Shown: one piece after another, positions 53,901 through 62,389 of the stretch
Layout of the letters: the number at the start of each line of letters is the position of its first letter
Position numbering within the stretch: position 1 is the stretch's first letter
Source: Nocardia abscessus
GTDB lineage: Bacteria > Actinomycetota > Actinomycetes > Mycobacteriales > Mycobacteriaceae
Reading direction: 5' to 3'
Length of the DNA: 64,000 nt
Assembly: GCF_015477775.1 (NCBI RefSeq)
Contig: NZ_JADLQO010000004.1
Coordinates: 186,001 to 250,000 of the forward strand
Program-made: the position numbers and the translations under genes
Notes under the pieces: model-generated
What the model was told of the DNA's origin: nothing
What the model saw: the letters and a program-made list of their open reading frames with translations, nothing else
Databases searched by the model: none

Positions 53901-54694
53901 GCACCGGAACCAAACTGGCCGACCTGGCCGCCGAGCACGAGGGCAAGCGGATCACCTTCGCCGACACCCAGGCTCGGCCGGTGCCGGTGATCACCTCGCC
54001 GGAGTGGTCGGGCAGCGAGACCGGTGGACGCCGGTACTCGCCGTTCACCATCAACACCGAGCGGCTCAAGCCCTGGCACACGCTGACCGGGCGGCAGCAC
54101 TTCTACCTGGACCACGACTGGATGATCGAGCTCGGCGAGCAGCTGCCGATCTTCCGTCCGCCGCTGGACATGACCGCGCTGTTCCACGAACCCTCGATCG
54201 GCGACGTCGGTGACAAGGGCGTCACGGTGCGCTACCTGACCCCGCACTCGAAGTGGTCGATCCACTCCGCCTACCAGGACAACCTGCACATGCTGACGCT
54301 CTCGCGCGGCGGGCAGACGATCTGGATGTCCGATCGCGACGCGGCGAAGATCGGTGTGGCCGACAACGACTGGATCGAGGCGATCAACCGCAACGGCATC
54401 GTGGTCGCGCGCGCCATCGTCAGTCACCGGATGCCGGAAGGCACCGTGTTCATGTACCACGCCCAGGACCGGGCGGTGGACGTACCGCGCATCGAAGGCC
54501 TCGGCGAGGACACCAAGGGACGAGGCAAGCGCGGCGGCATCCACAACGCGCTCACTCGCATCATGATCAAGCCATCGCATCTCATCGGCGGCTACGCGCA
54601 GCAGTCGTTCGCGCTGAACTACCACGGTCCCACCGGGAACCAGCGCGACGAGGTCACCACGATCCGCAAACGCTCGCAGAAAGTGGAGTACTGA
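50984..54694 (+). CDS. narG: Respiratory nitrate reductase alpha subunit
   Basis: This 1236-residue Mo-bis-MGD catalytic subunit reduces nitrate to nitrite at the cytoplasmic side of the membrane. The N-terminal Fe-S site is seen in THGVNCTGSCSWKIYVKDG and RGCPRGASFSW. Molybdopterin-binding motifs include YLIMWGSNVPVTRTPDAHY, GVNGGGWAHYVGQEK and LDFRMTSTTLFSDIVLPAAT. Length matches mycobacterial NarG. GTG 50984 (AAGGGG 6 nt upstream) is preferred over an ATG further upstream. It is first in narGHJI. Confidence 0.96.
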   Translation: MVNSRTQGRVPSAPATDAGDALLRLGKYFHRGEVSADQRTLHKVGGRSADEFYRDRWSHDKVVRSTHGVNCTGSCSWKIYVKDGVITWESQQTDYPSVGADKPEYEPRGCPRGASFSWYTYSPARVRYPYVRGTLLELYREAKSRLKDPVLAWGEIVEDPEKARSYKAARGKGGFVRAEWWEAAEIAAAAHVYTIKQYGPDRVAGFSPIPAMSMVSHAVGARFISLLGGSMLSFYDWYADLPVASPQVFGDQTDVPESADWFDAGYLIMWGSNVPVTRTPDAHYMTEARYRGQKVVVVSPDYADNTKFADEWVPARPGTDAALAMAMGHVVLKEFFVEKSTPRFLDYIKRFTDLPYLITLDEHDGAYVPGKFLTAADLGHTGEGVQFQTVLLDAQAQPVVPNGSLGHRFGEAGAGRWNLDLGDVDPLLSLYGRTDDAAAVQIPRFDSDTPGVLTRGVPTTTVAGKRVTTVFDLLLAQYGVGRYGLPGTWPSGYDDASEPYTPAWQEAITGVPAVQAQRIAREFADNADRSGGRSMILMGAGTNHWFHSDQIYRAFFTLTLLTGCQGVNGGGWAHYVGQEKCRPVTGWSTLAFGLDWQRPPRQMQGTVFWYLTNNQWRYDPFTAESFASPLGTGKFAGRTAADNIALATRLGWMPSYPTFDRNPLDLVDEAEAAGKTAPEHVVDGLKSGDLRFACEDPDAPENFPRCLTVWRANLLGSSGKGNEYFHRHLLGADSNLQTTDATGVRPQELTWRETAATGKLDLLLSLDFRMTSTTLFSDIVLPAATWYEKHDLSSTDMHPFVHAFSPAISPPWEAKTDFDAFHRIARGFSWMAEKHLGKRKDIVAVPLQHDSPDATAQAGGRVLDWKAGECEPIPGKTMPKLVVVERDYPKLAEKMAALGPLIDTLGVTTKGVTTYPDQEVEYLAGVNGTVVSGVAQGRPSLAKDTHAAEAILALSGTTNGRLAVEGFHALERRTGTKLADLAAEHEGKRITFADTQARPVPVITSPEWSGSETGGRRYSPFTINTERLKPWHTLTGRQHFYLDHDWMIELGEQLPIFRPPLDMTALFHEPSIGDVGDKGVTVRYLTPHSKWSIHSAYQDNLHMLTLSRGGQTIWMSDRDAAKIGVADNDWIEAINRNGIVVARAIVSHRMPEGTVFMYHAQDRAVDVPRIEGLGEDTKGRGKRGGIHNALTRIMIKPSHLIGGYAQQSFALNYHGPTGNQRDEVTTIRKRSQKVEY

Positions 54695-54695
54695 C

Positions 54696-54746
54696 ATGAG
54701 CGAGCCCGGCACGAGGACACCCACCGACGCGAGAAAGCGGTACTGA
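54696..54746 (+). CDS. 16-codon mini-frame between narG and narH
   Basis: ATG 54696 lies 1 nt after the narG stop and opens a 16-codon frame ending TGA just before the narH ATG. Its borders are near-copies: AGAAAG-TGG-AGTACTGACATG and AGAAAGCGGTACTGACATG. It looks like a micro-duplication of the narG/narH junction that may couple translation through the gap. It may not make a functional peptide. Confidence 0.4.
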   Translation: MSEPGTRTPTDARKRY

Positions 54747-54747
54747 C

Positions 54748-56496
54748 ATGCGCGTCATGGCACAGCTGGCCATGGTGATGAACCTGGACAAGTGCATCGG
54801 CTGCCATACCTGCTCGGTCACCTGCAAGCAGGCATGGACCAACCGCGGCGGCACCGAGTACGTCTGGTTCAACAACGTGGAGACCCGCCCCGGACAGGGC
54901 TATCCGCGGCAGTACCAGGACCAGGAGAAGTGGAAGGGCGGCTGGACGCTGAACAAGCGCGGCAGGCTCACCCTGAAGTCCGGGTCCCGGCTGAAGCGGC
55001 TGCTGAACATCTTCGCCAACCCCGATCTGCCCACGGTCGAGGACTACTACGAGCCGTGGAGCTACGACTACGACAACCTGCTGTCCTCGCCGCCGATGGA
55101 CACGACACCGGTGGCGCGGCCCAAATCGCTGATCACCGGCGAGGACACCAACGTCACGTGGGGCGCCAACTGGGACGACGACCTCGGCTCCGGTCCCGAG
55201 CAGGTCGGCCGGGATCCGCTGCTGGCGAAGCTGTCCGACCAGGTGAAACTGGAGTTCGAAGAGACCTTCATGTTCTACCTGCCGCGGATCTGCGAGCACT
55301 GCCTGAATCCGTCGTGCGCCGCGTCGTGCCCCTCCGGCGCGATCTACAAGCGCGCGGAAGACGGCATCGTGCTGGTCGACCAGGACAAGTGCCGGGGCTG
55401 GCGGCAGTGCGTGTCGGGCTGCCCGTACAAGAAGATCTACTTCAACCACAAGACGGGCAAGGCGGAGAAGTGCACCTTCTGCTACCCGCGCGTGGAGGTC
55501 GGCATACCCACGGTGTGCTCGGAGACCTGCGTGGGGCGGCTGCGCTACATCGGCGTCATGCTCTACGACGCCGACGCCGTGCTGGAGGCCGCGTCGGTCT
55601 CCGAGGACAAGGATCTCTACCCGTCCCAGCTCGGTGTGTTCCTCAATCCTCATGATCCGCGGGTGATCGCCGAGGCGGAGCGGGCCGGTATCTCGCCGGA
55701 ATGGATTCAGGCGGCCCAGGATTCGCCGGTCTACAAGCTGATCGTGGACTACCAGATCGCGCTGCCGCTGCATCCGGAGTACCGCACCATGCCGATGGTC
55801 TGGTACGTGCCGCCGCTGTCGCCGGTGGTGGACGTGCTCGCCGAGACCGGCCACGACGGCGAGAACGCGTCGAACCTGTTCGGCGCCATCGACGCGTTGC
55901 GCATTCCGGTGGAGTACCTGGCCGAGTTGTTCACCGCGGGCGAGGTGGGTCCGGTGCGCGCGTCATTGCAGCGCCTCGCGGCGATGCGCGCGTTCATGCG
56001 GTCGGTGAACCTCGGGGAAGAGCCCGATCCCTCGATCGCGCCGTCGGTGCGGCTGGAGCCCGAAGAGATCGAGGCGATGTACCGGCTGCTGGCCATCGCC
56101 AAGTACGAGCACCGCTACGTCATCCCGACCGGCGCGGGAGCCCGTGCGCACGAATTGGATTCGCTCGCCACCGGATGCAGCCTGGACACCGACGGCGGGC
56201 CGGGTATGACGGCGTTCGACCAGATGGTGGAGAAATTCCACCTCACCGACAGCAACGGCGCCGCGCCGCAAGAGAAGTCGTCCCGGATCAATCTGCTGAA
56301 CTGGGACGGCAAGAGCACCGAGGGCTTGGTGCCGAACGGGCAGGCGGACGACAACGCCAACGGGCACACGAACGGCGCGTCCAACGGGCACACGAACGGT
56401 ACCGCCAACGGCGGGCATCCGAGCGGCAGCGGCAACGGGCACGCCGACGGCACGGGCGTCGCGGGCGACCCGGCCTCGACCGGAGCAGGCCGATGA
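54748..56496 (+). CDS. narH: Respiratory nitrate reductase beta subunit
   Basis: This 582-residue ferredoxin-like electron-transfer subunit carries four Fe-S clusters. Cysteine groups are CIGCHTCSVTCKQAW, CEHCLNPSCAASCPSGAI and CRGWRQCVSGCPYKK (the Trp marks the 3Fe-4S site), then CTFCYPR. The conserved core ends near residue 520. An unusual low-complexity tail (about 527-582) is rich in Asn, Gly, His and Thr (ANGHTNGASNGHTNGTANGG). Its stop overlaps the narJ ATG. Confidence 0.96.
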   Translation: MRVMAQLAMVMNLDKCIGCHTCSVTCKQAWTNRGGTEYVWFNNVETRPGQGYPRQYQDQEKWKGGWTLNKRGRLTLKSGSRLKRLLNIFANPDLPTVEDYYEPWSYDYDNLLSSPPMDTTPVARPKSLITGEDTNVTWGANWDDDLGSGPEQVGRDPLLAKLSDQVKLEFEETFMFYLPRICEHCLNPSCAASCPSGAIYKRAEDGIVLVDQDKCRGWRQCVSGCPYKKIYFNHKTGKAEKCTFCYPRVEVGIPTVCSETCVGRLRYIGVMLYDADAVLEAASVSEDKDLYPSQLGVFLNPHDPRVIAEAERAGISPEWIQAAQDSPVYKLIVDYQIALPLHPEYRTMPMVWYVPPLSPVVDVLAETGHDGENASNLFGAIDALRIPVEYLAELFTAGEVGPVRASLQRLAAMRAFMRSVNLGEEPDPSIAPSVRLEPEEIEAMYRLLAIAKYEHRYVIPTGAGARAHELDSLATGCSLDTDGGPGMTAFDQMVEKFHLTDSNGAAPQEKSSRINLLNWDGKSTEGLVPNGQADDNANGHTNGASNGHTNGTANGGHPSGSGNGHADGTGVAGDPASTGAGR

Positions 56497-57173
56497 GCCT
56501 GCTCAAACTGCGCCGCCGCCCGGAACCGGTGGTCGAACTCGCCCAGCGCGACCGGCAATTGGTGTGGCGGATCGCCGCGCTGCTGCTGGACTACCCGAGC
56601 GAGCAGACGCTGGCCATGGTCGACCAATTTGACACCGCCGCAACCGGATTGCCGGACGAGGTGCGCGCACACCTGAGCGACTGCCTCGACTACCTGCGGA
56701 CGACCCCGCCCCTGGAACTCGCCGCGGACTATGTCGCGACCTTCGACATGCGCCGCCGCGCCAGCCTGCACCTGACCTTCTACGCCTACGGCGACACCCG
56801 CAAGCGCGGGATGGCGCTGCTGCGGTTCAAGCACGCCTACCGGCACGCGGGCGTCGAACTCGGCGACGAGGAGCTGCCCGATCACCTGCCGGTGTTGCTG
56901 GAGTTCGCCGCCACCGTCGATCCGATCGGCGGCGAACGGTTGCTCGGCGAACACGTTCCGGTGCTGGAGCTGCTGCGACTCTCGCTGTCCGACAACGGAT
57001 CTCCCTATGCCGGTGTGCTCGCGGCGGTCGGTGCGACGCTGCCCCCGCCGACCACCGCCGACCGGCGGCGCATCGCCGAACTCGCCGCCCAGGGCCCACC
57101 CGAGGAGGAGGTCGGGTTGGAGCCCTTCGCGATGGACCCCTCCCTGTTCGACGGATCGGAAGGCCGACGATGA
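56493..57173 (+). CDS. narJ: Nitrate reductase molybdenum cofactor assembly chaperone
   Basis: This 226-residue all-helical NarJ/DMSO-reductase-type chaperone holds apo-NarGH until the cofactor is inserted. Seen: RIAALLLDYPSEQTL, YVATFDMRRRASLHLTFYAY (the conserved LHLxxxxYGDTRxRG pattern) and LPDHLPVLLEFA. ATG overlaps the narH stop (ATGA); its stop overlaps narI. Confidence 0.95.
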   Translation: MSLLKLRRRPEPVVELAQRDRQLVWRIAALLLDYPSEQTLAMVDQFDTAATGLPDEVRAHLSDCLDYLRTTPPLELAADYVATFDMRRRASLHLTFYAYGDTRKRGMALLRFKHAYRHAGVELGDEELPDHLPVLLEFAATVDPIGGERLLGEHVPVLELLRLSLSDNGSPYAGVLAAVGATLPPPTTADRRRIAELAAQGPPEEEVGLEPFAMDPSLFDGSEGRR

Positions 57174-57928
57174 ACGCAACGCCGAACCTGCCGACCGCGC
57201 TGTGGCTGATCCTGCCGTACGTCGCGTTCACCTCATTCGTGCTCGGGCACCTGTGGCGCTACCGCAACGACCAGTTCGGCTGGACCACCCGTTCCTCGCA
57301 GATATACGAGAGCCGCCTGCTGCGCCTGGGCAGCCCGCTGTTCCACTTCGGCATGCTCGGTGTGTTCGGCGGTCACGTGCTCGGCGTGCTGATCCCGGAG
57401 TCGTGGACCGCCGCGATCGGGATCTCCGAGCACCTCTACCACGTGATCGCGGTCGGGGCGGGGTCGGTGGCCGGTCTCGCCGTGCTGGCCGGGGTCGGCA
57501 TCCTGCTCTACCGCCGGTTCACCGTTGCGGCCGTCCGCAAGGCGACGACCGGCAACGACAAGCTGATGTACGCGCTGCTGGCCGCCGCGCTGATCACCGG
57601 CCTGCTCAACACCTGGGGCAGCAATCTGCTGTGGGGCACCTACAACTACCGCGAGACGGTCTCGCCCTGGTTCCGCAGCCTGTTCACCCTCGCCCCGCAG
57701 CCCGAGCTCATGGTGGACACCCCGTGGACCTTCCAGCTGCACGGATTGGTCGTGCTCGCGCTGATCGGGCTGTGGCCTTACACCCGGCTGGTGCATATGT
57801 TCAGCGCGCCGGTCGGCTACTTGGTGCGGCCGTACGTGGTCTACCGCAGCAAGGAATACGACGCTCCCGACAAGCGCCGTTACGCCCGTGCGTGGGACTC
57901 TCCCGTGACCCCCGAACGCTGGCGCTGA
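57170..57928 (+). CDS. narI: Respiratory nitrate reductase gamma subunit (cytochrome b)
   Basis: This 252-residue membrane diheme subunit oxidises quinol and passes electrons to NarH. It has five predicted helices. Haem-ligating histidines are expected in SPLFHFGMLGVFGGHVLG and in the C-terminal FQLHGLVVLALIGLWPYTRLVHM. ATG overlaps the narJ stop. A terminator follows; no nitrate transporter (narK) is present in the window. Confidence 0.95.
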   Translation: MNATPNLPTALWLILPYVAFTSFVLGHLWRYRNDQFGWTTRSSQIYESRLLRLGSPLFHFGMLGVFGGHVLGVLIPESWTAAIGISEHLYHVIAVGAGSVAGLAVLAGVGILLYRRFTVAAVRKATTGNDKLMYALLAAALITGLLNTWGSNLLWGTYNYRETVSPWFRSLFTLAPQPELMVDTPWTFQLHGLVVLALIGLWPYTRLVHMFSAPVGYLVRPYVVYRSKEYDAPDKRRYARAWDSPVTPERWR

Positions 57929-57946
57929 CGGCGCCGTCGAGCGCGG

Positions 57947-57980
57947 GACCCCGCCCGGACAACGGCGTCCGGGCGGGGTC
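57947..57980. terminator. Terminator after narGHJI
   Basis: This is a 13-bp perfect GC stem (57947-57959 with 57968-57980) with an 8-nt loop, then TTC. It lies between the convergent narI and VOC genes and may serve both. Confidence 0.85.
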
Positions 57981-57995
57981 TTCGACGCGTGTGGA

Positions 57996-58478
57996 TCAGG
58001 CGTTGGCGGCGTTGGCGGCGTTGTCGGCGTTGTCGTAGGCGTCCTGCAAGACCTGGACGTCGAGTTTGGACATCGATCGCAGGGCGGTGCCGACGGCGAT
58101 GGTCTTGGCGGGATCGTCGCCGCCCATCAGCTTCGGCAGCGCGGCGGGCACGACCTGCCAGGACAGGCCGTAGCGGTCGGTCAGCCAGCCGCACGGCCCG
58201 GGCTCGCCGCCGTCCGCGGTGAGCGCGTCCCACAGTCGATCGACCTCGTCCTGGGTGTCCACGATCACCTGCAGTGACGCGGCATCGGTGAGCGGGTGGT
58301 CCGGCCCGCCGTTCATCAGCGTGACCGCGTGGCCGTCCAGCTCCAGCGAGACGATGAACGCCGAACCATCGGAGTTGCGGGAGACGTCGACCACCCGCGA
58401 GTTCGGGATCGCGGAGGCGTAGAAGGCGGCGGCTTCCTCGGCGGCGTTGTCGAACCAGAAGAACGTGTTGACGGACAT
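57996..58478 (-). CDS. PhnB-like VOC family protein
   Basis: This 160-residue protein of the PhnB/3-demethylubiquinone-methyltransferase-like VOC group has TFFWFDNAAEEAAAFYASAI, FIVSLELDGHAVTLMNGGP and the closing CGWLTDRYGLSWQVVP. The substrate is unknown. The C-terminus has a small Asn/Ala repeat (DNADNAANAANA). ATG has GGAG 7 nt upstream. Confidence 0.9.
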   Translation of the reverse strand: MSVNTFFWFDNAAEEAAAFYASAIPNSRVVDVSRNSDGSAFIVSLELDGHAVTLMNGGPDHPLTDAASLQVIVDTQDEVDRLWDALTADGGEPGPCGWLTDRYGLSWQVVPAALPKLMGGDDPAKTIAVGTALRSMSKLDVQVLQDAYDNADNAANAANA

Positions 58479-58793
58479 GTGGTGCTCCTGTGTGGTGGTG
58501 TCCTGCTGTCACCTACCGGTCGGAGCCGCCGGTTCGTCTTCGACATACTTCGCGAATTTCCCCGAATTTTTTTCCGGCAGCGTCGACCACTCTTGGCCAG
58601 GTGATCGCTGAAAGCGCTTCGATCCCCCGGGGCTTCGCAGCTTTTCGCAGGCAGAACCCATCGACCCAATGGATAACCAGGCATACGCTGATGTTTGGCC
58701 AATGCGATGTGGTCTACCCCACTTCCGGGGACATCATGTCTCGACCCCCGGCTTCGCCGGTGCACAGCGGTCGAGGCGAGCAAGGAGTGAGCA
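58479..58793. other. Promoter region of the gas-vesicle operon
   Basis: This 315-bp gap lies between the divergent VOC gene and the first gas-vesicle gene. A GTTT element with a GTCTAC-like box about 15 bp on (around 58695-58720) recalls stress-sigma promoters, but the match is imperfect. A GC-rich imperfect palindrome near 58750 precedes the ribosome site. No gene was seen. Confidence 0.5.
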
Positions 58794-59423
58794 ATGAAAG
58801 GTGGAGGAAGAATCGCGCTAGGGGTGGGCATCGGGTATCTGCTCGGCCGCACCCGCAAGATGCGCTTCGCGTTGTCGCTGGCAGGCGCCGCGATGGCCAA
58901 GCGGTCGACGGGAACCCCCGGTGATCTGCTCGAACGCGGGACGTCGCTGCTCAAATCGTCGCCGGAGTTGACCCGGATCACCGACACCGTGCGCGGCGAG
59001 TTGCTCGGCGCCGCGCGGTCCGCCGCGGTCACCGCGGCGAGTAGCCGCCTCGACGCGCTGAACGCCAGGTTGCAGCAGGGTTCGACGCCGACCGACGAGG
59101 ATCGCCGTGGCTCGCGAGAGACCGATTCCGACGAGTACGAGGACGAGGACGCGTCCGCCGACGACGATCTCGAAGACGAGTACGAGGAAGACGAGGACCA
59201 GTCCGACCAGGGCGAGGACGAGGACGACACCGAGGCCGAGGACGACACCGAGCGGCCCGCCGCGCGGCGCGCTCGCCGACCGAGTACCGCGGGCAGGCGT
59301 GCAGCGAGTTCCCGCACCGCGGACCGTTCGGCCGACTCGGCGGATCGCAAGCCGTCCGGGAGTCGTGGACGCCGTAGTCGCACCGATACCGGCGCCGCCC
59401 CTGTGCGTCGCACGAGGAGGTGA
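58794..59423 (+). CDS. Gas-vesicle operon accessory protein (GvpY-like), acidic
   Basis: This 209-residue protein has an N-terminal conserved block, MKGGGRIALGVGIGYLLGRT, with a short hydrophobic helix, then helices to residue 95. A long acidic stretch (residues 97-150, almost only Asp/Glu) and an Arg/Ser-rich basic tail follow. In Streptomyces gvp clusters a protein like this (GvpY) lies before an SRPBCC protein (GvpZ). ATG has AAGGAG upstream. Role unknown. Confidence 0.65.
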   Translation: MKGGGRIALGVGIGYLLGRTRKMRFALSLAGAAMAKRSTGTPGDLLERGTSLLKSSPELTRITDTVRGELLGAARSAAVTAASSRLDALNARLQQGSTPTDEDRRGSRETDSDEYEDEDASADDDLEDEYEEDEDQSDQGEDEDDTEAEDDTERPAARRARRPSTAGRRAASSRTADRSADSADRKPSGSRGRRSRTDTGAAPVRRTRR

Positions 59424-59428
59424 CTCCG

Positions 59429-60625
59429 ATGGCGAAGACGTTGCGTGACGCGACAGCCGGAGTCGGCAAGCTGGCCACCGACACGGCGGGCAAAGCCACC
59501 AAAGCCGCGGGCCGGGCGGGATCGACCGCCAAGAAGAAGGCCCCACCGCCCACGCCGACCGGCCTTTTGCAGCAATCGGTGCAGAACCTCGCCGGAACCC
59601 TGGCCGAACGCGCGGTATCCGGGCTCGGCAACCAGGTGTCGAAGACCGCGGACCGGTTGACGGACTATGCCGAAGGTGGCGGAGGGAATCTGCTGTCGGC
59701 GGTGACCGGCGTGGAAAAGCTCGCCGGAGGTGCCTCGCCGTTCCAGGCGGCCATGAGCATGGGCAAGGCCAAGCTCGGTCATACGCTGCGCGGAGGGTTC
59801 GAATCGGTGAAGGAGACCCTGACCGGCGGCAAGGGCAAAGGTGGCGGCAAGAAGATCAAGCTGACCAATATCGTCGAGCACATCGACGTGGGCGTTCCGG
59901 TCGACCTGGCCTACGACCAGTGGACCCAGTTCGCGGACTTCCCGAAGTTCACCAAGAAGCTCGAGCAGGTCGAGCAGACGGCCGACGAGAAGCTCAGCTG
60001 GACCGGCAAAGTGTTCTGGTCCAGACGCACCTGGGAATCCACCATTCTCGAGCAGGTGCCGTTCGAGCGGATCGTCTGGCGTTCCAAAGGCCACAAGGGC
60101 CACATCGACGGCGCGGTCACCTTCCACGAGATCACGCCGGGTTACACCCGCATCCTCGTGGTACTGGAGTACCACCCCAAGGGTTTCTTCGAGAAGACCG
60201 CCAACATGTGGCGCGCGGCCGGTCGCCGGTGCCGCCTGGAACTCAAGCACTTCCAGCGGCACGTGATGACCGAGACCGTGCTGCACCCCGACGACGTCGT
60301 CGGCTGGCACGGCGAGATCCGCGACAGCCAGGTCGTCAAGGACGACGAGACCGCACGACGTGAAGAAGAAGAGGAGAACGCCGAAGAAGACCACGCGGAC
60401 GACGAGAGTTCCGCGGGCCAGGAGCCGGAGGACGAGGAGCCGGACGAGGAAGACGAAGACGAGACCGACGAGCAGGATGCGGACGAGCGAGACGAAAACG
60501 AGCGAGACGAGGACGAGGACGAGGACGAGGAGACCGAATCCGAGCCGTCCCGCCGTCGTCCGGCCGCCCGCCGCCGCACCACGGTGACCCGCCGGTCGCG
60601 CGAGAAGCGAGAGGCACACGCATGA
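59429..60625 (+). CDS. SRPBCC/cyclase-like gas-vesicle operon protein (GvpZ-like)
   Basis: This 398-residue protein has an Ala/Lys-rich N-terminus (1-50), a middle helical part, and a START/SRPBCC lipid-binding domain (about 150-285: [55 protein letters not shown]). It ends in a long acidic tail ([10 protein letters not shown] to [10 protein letters not shown]) and a basic end. Related proteins sit in actinobacterial gvp operons. ATG 59429 has GGAGG upstream; the stop overlaps gvpA. Confidence 0.8.
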   Translation: MAKTLRDATAGVGKLATDTAGKATKAAGRAGSTAKKKAPPPTPTGLLQQSVQNLAGTLAERAVSGLGNQVSKTADRLTDYAEGGGGNLLSAVTGVEKLAGGASPFQAAMSMGKAKLGHTLRGGFESVKETLTGGKGKGGGKKIKLTNIVEHIDVGVPVDLAYDQWTQFADFPKFTKKLEQVEQTADEKLSWTGKVFWSRRTWESTILEQVPFERIVWRSKGHKGHIDGAVTFHEITPGYTRILVVLEYHPKGFFEKTANMWRAAGRRCRLELKHFQRHVMTETVLHPDDVVGWHGEIRDSQVVKDDETARREEEEENAEEDHADDESSAGQEPEDEEPDEEDEDETDEQDADERDENERDEDEDEDEETESEPSRRRPAARRRTTVTRRSREKREAHA

Positions 60626-61035
60626 CCATCGAACCCGCAGGAGGCTCGGGCGGTGGCGGAGCAGGCACGATGGCGCGCCCGAACTCCTCCAGCCTGGCCG
60701 ACGTGATCGACACGATTCTCGACAAAGGCCTGGTCATCGACGCGTTCGCGCGCGTGTCGCTGGTCGGCATCGAACTGGTGACCATCGACGCACGCGTCGT
60801 GGTGGCCAGTGTCGATACGTATCTGCGATTCGCCGAAGCCGTCAACCGGCTGGAGATCTCCACCAGCGAACCGAAGGGGATCACCGACATCGTCGGCGAC
60901 GTCACCCAGGGCGCGGCGAAGCACAAGACGAGCGGCGCCCTCGAGGCCGCGGGTGAGAAGGTGATGAACTTTCTCGGCGACGTGGAGGAGAAGCGTCAGA
61001 CCGCCAGCAGGCCAAGGCACAAGGAGGATCGATGA
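60622..61035 (+). CDS. gvpA: Gas vesicle structural protein GvpA
   Basis: This 137-residue protein has the GvpA core [40 protein letters not shown] and [10 protein letters not shown], which forms the ribs of the gas vesicle wall. It is longer than typical GvpA (about 70-140). There is a Gly-rich N-terminal extension (unless ATG 60670 is the true start) and a charged C-terminal helix ([18 protein letters not shown]). ATG overlaps the upstream stop. Confidence 0.92.
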   Translation: MTIEPAGGSGGGGAGTMARPNSSSLADVIDTILDKGLVIDAFARVSLVGIELVTIDARVVVASVDTYLRFAEAVNRLEISTSEPKGITDIVGDVTQGAAKHKTSGALEAAGEKVMNFLGDVEEKRQTASRPRHKEDR

Positions 61036-61793
61036 CTACCGGTCAAGCCTCCGTGTACGTGTACGGCATCGTGCCCGCCGACGTGGAGCCCGAGCCGCAC
61101 GCCACCGGTGTCGGCGACCCGCCCGGCGAGGTCGGGGTGGTGCGGCACGGCGAGATCGCCGCGCTGATCAGCACGCTCGAATCGGACCGGCCACTGGGCA
61201 CACCCGACGACCTCACCGCGCACGCCGAGCTGCTGGACGGCTCGGCCGCCGTCGCTCCGGTGCTGCCGCTGCGGTTCGGCGCGGTCATGACCGACGCGGA
61301 GGCGGTGGAGAACGAACTGCTCGAGGCGAACGAAAACGAGTTCCGCTCCGCGCTGGAGCAACTCGAGGGCCGCGCGCAGTTCGTGATCAGAGGGCGCTAC
61401 GTCGAGGACACCATCCTGCGGGAACTGCTCGACGAGAACGCCCAGGCCGCCCAGCTGCGCGACGAGATCCGCGACAAACCCGAGGACGCCACCCGCAATG
61501 CCAGGATCGCGCTGGGCGAGCTGATCAATCAGGCCATCGAGGCCAAGCGAGCCGAGGACACGCGCAGAGTGGTCGCCGAGCTCGAGCAGTTCGAGGCACT
61601 CGTCAATCAGCGCGACCCCTCCCACGAGGAGGAGGCCGTCCACGTCGCGGTGCTGGTCGAGCTGGCCCGGCAGCAAGAGCTGGAGGAGACGCTGCGCCGG
61701 CTCGGCGAGGAGTGGGACGGTCGGGTGGAGCTGAACTTGCTCGGCCCGATGGCGGCCTACGACTTCGTGACGAAACGCGCACCCGAGGGGTGA
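61032..61793 (+). CDS. gvpF: Gas vesicle protein GvpF/GvpL family (first copy)
   Basis: This 253-residue two-domain GvpF/L protein has [47 protein letters not shown] and the C-terminal [15 protein letters not shown]. GvpF-type proteins bind GvpA and are minor assembly components. Its ATG overlaps the gvpA stop. A second family member occurs at 62793. Confidence 0.92.
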   Translation: MTTGQASVYVYGIVPADVEPEPHATGVGDPPGEVGVVRHGEIAALISTLESDRPLGTPDDLTAHAELLDGSAAVAPVLPLRFGAVMTDAEAVENELLEANENEFRSALEQLEGRAQFVIRGRYVEDTILRELLDENAQAAQLRDEIRDKPEDATRNARIALGELINQAIEAKRAEDTRRVVAELEQFEALVNQRDPSHEEEAVHVAVLVELARQQELEETLRRLGEEWDGRVELNLLGPMAAYDFVTKRAPEG

Positions 61794-61797
61794 GGAC

Positions 61798-62028
61798 ATG
61801 GGTCTGCTCTCGACGATCTTGACCTTGCCGGTCGCCCCGGTCCGCGGCGTCATCTGGCTGGGCGAATTGATCCAGGACCAAGTGGACCAGCAGCTCCACG
61901 ATCCCGCCACCATGCGGCGGGAGCTCGAGGAGATCGATGCGGCCGCGGCAGCCGGTCAGCTCTCCGAAGAGGAGCGGAAACAAGCGCAGCAGGCGGTCCT
62001 GGATCGCATGACCGGTCGGCAGGCGTGA
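61798..62028 (+). CDS. gvpG: Gas vesicle protein GvpG
   Basis: This 76-residue protein has a hydrophobic start, LLSTILTLPVAPVRGVIWLG, then a charged helix (DPATMRRELEEIDAAAAAGQ, LSEEERKQAQQAVLDRMTG), the GvpG pattern. It is a minor assembly protein. Spacing to gvpF is 4 bp. Confidence 0.9.
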   Translation: MGLLSTILTLPVAPVRGVIWLGELIQDQVDQQLHDPATMRRELEEIDAAAAAGQLSEEERKQAQQAVLDRMTGRQA

Positions 62029-62056
62029 TCGCGATCGATCGGAAGGAGTGACTCGC

Positions 62057-62389
62057 GTGGCACGCAAGACCACTTCCGACGACTCGGAGGATATGCGCTC
62101 GGCATCGAGTGAATCATCGTCCCTTTCACCGACCAGAGCCGCCGCGACGGCGGTCGAACACCTCGTGGAGCTGACTTCCAAGCAGGTGGAGGGCGTGACG
62201 TCGATGGAACCGACGGAGGACGGCTGGGCGGTGGAGATCGAGGTACTCGAGGACCGCCGGATTCCGTCGTCCGCGGACATCCTCGCGCTCTACGACGTCG
62301 AGATCGATCTGGACGGTGACCTACTGGCCTACCGCCGAACCAGACGCTATGCCCGCGGCAGCACCGACATCGGAAGGGCTCGGCAATGA
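62057..62389 (+). CDS. gvpO: Gas vesicle protein GvpO
   Basis: This 110-residue protein has a Ser/Asp-rich N-terminus, then TRAAATAVEHLVELTSKQVE, EDGWAVEIEVLEDRRIP and SADILALYDVEIDLDGDLLA, typical of GvpO, which is required for vesicle formation. GTG 62057 is preferred (AAGGAG 9 nt upstream) over GTG 62048, which sits inside the ribosome site. In Streptomyces gvpO leads the operon; here it is internal. Confidence 0.9.
   Translation: MARKTTSDDSEDMRSASSESSSLSPTRAAATAVEHLVELTSKQVEGVTSMEPTEDGWAVEIEVLEDRRIPSSADILALYDVEIDLDGDLLAYRRTRRYARGSTDIGRARQ

Noticed and set aside
50846..54724. A nearly 1300-codon open frame on the minus strand across narG
   Set aside because: It is the antisense shadow of narG in GC-rich DNA; narG has unambiguous Fe-S and molybdopterin motifs and the antisense product shows no family pattern.
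58316..60619. A 767-codon minus-strand frame through the gas-vesicle accessory genes
   Set aside because: Its Ser/Arg/Val repeats are the reverse reading of Asp/Glu-rich codons; the plus-strand genes have ribosome sites, domains and couplings.
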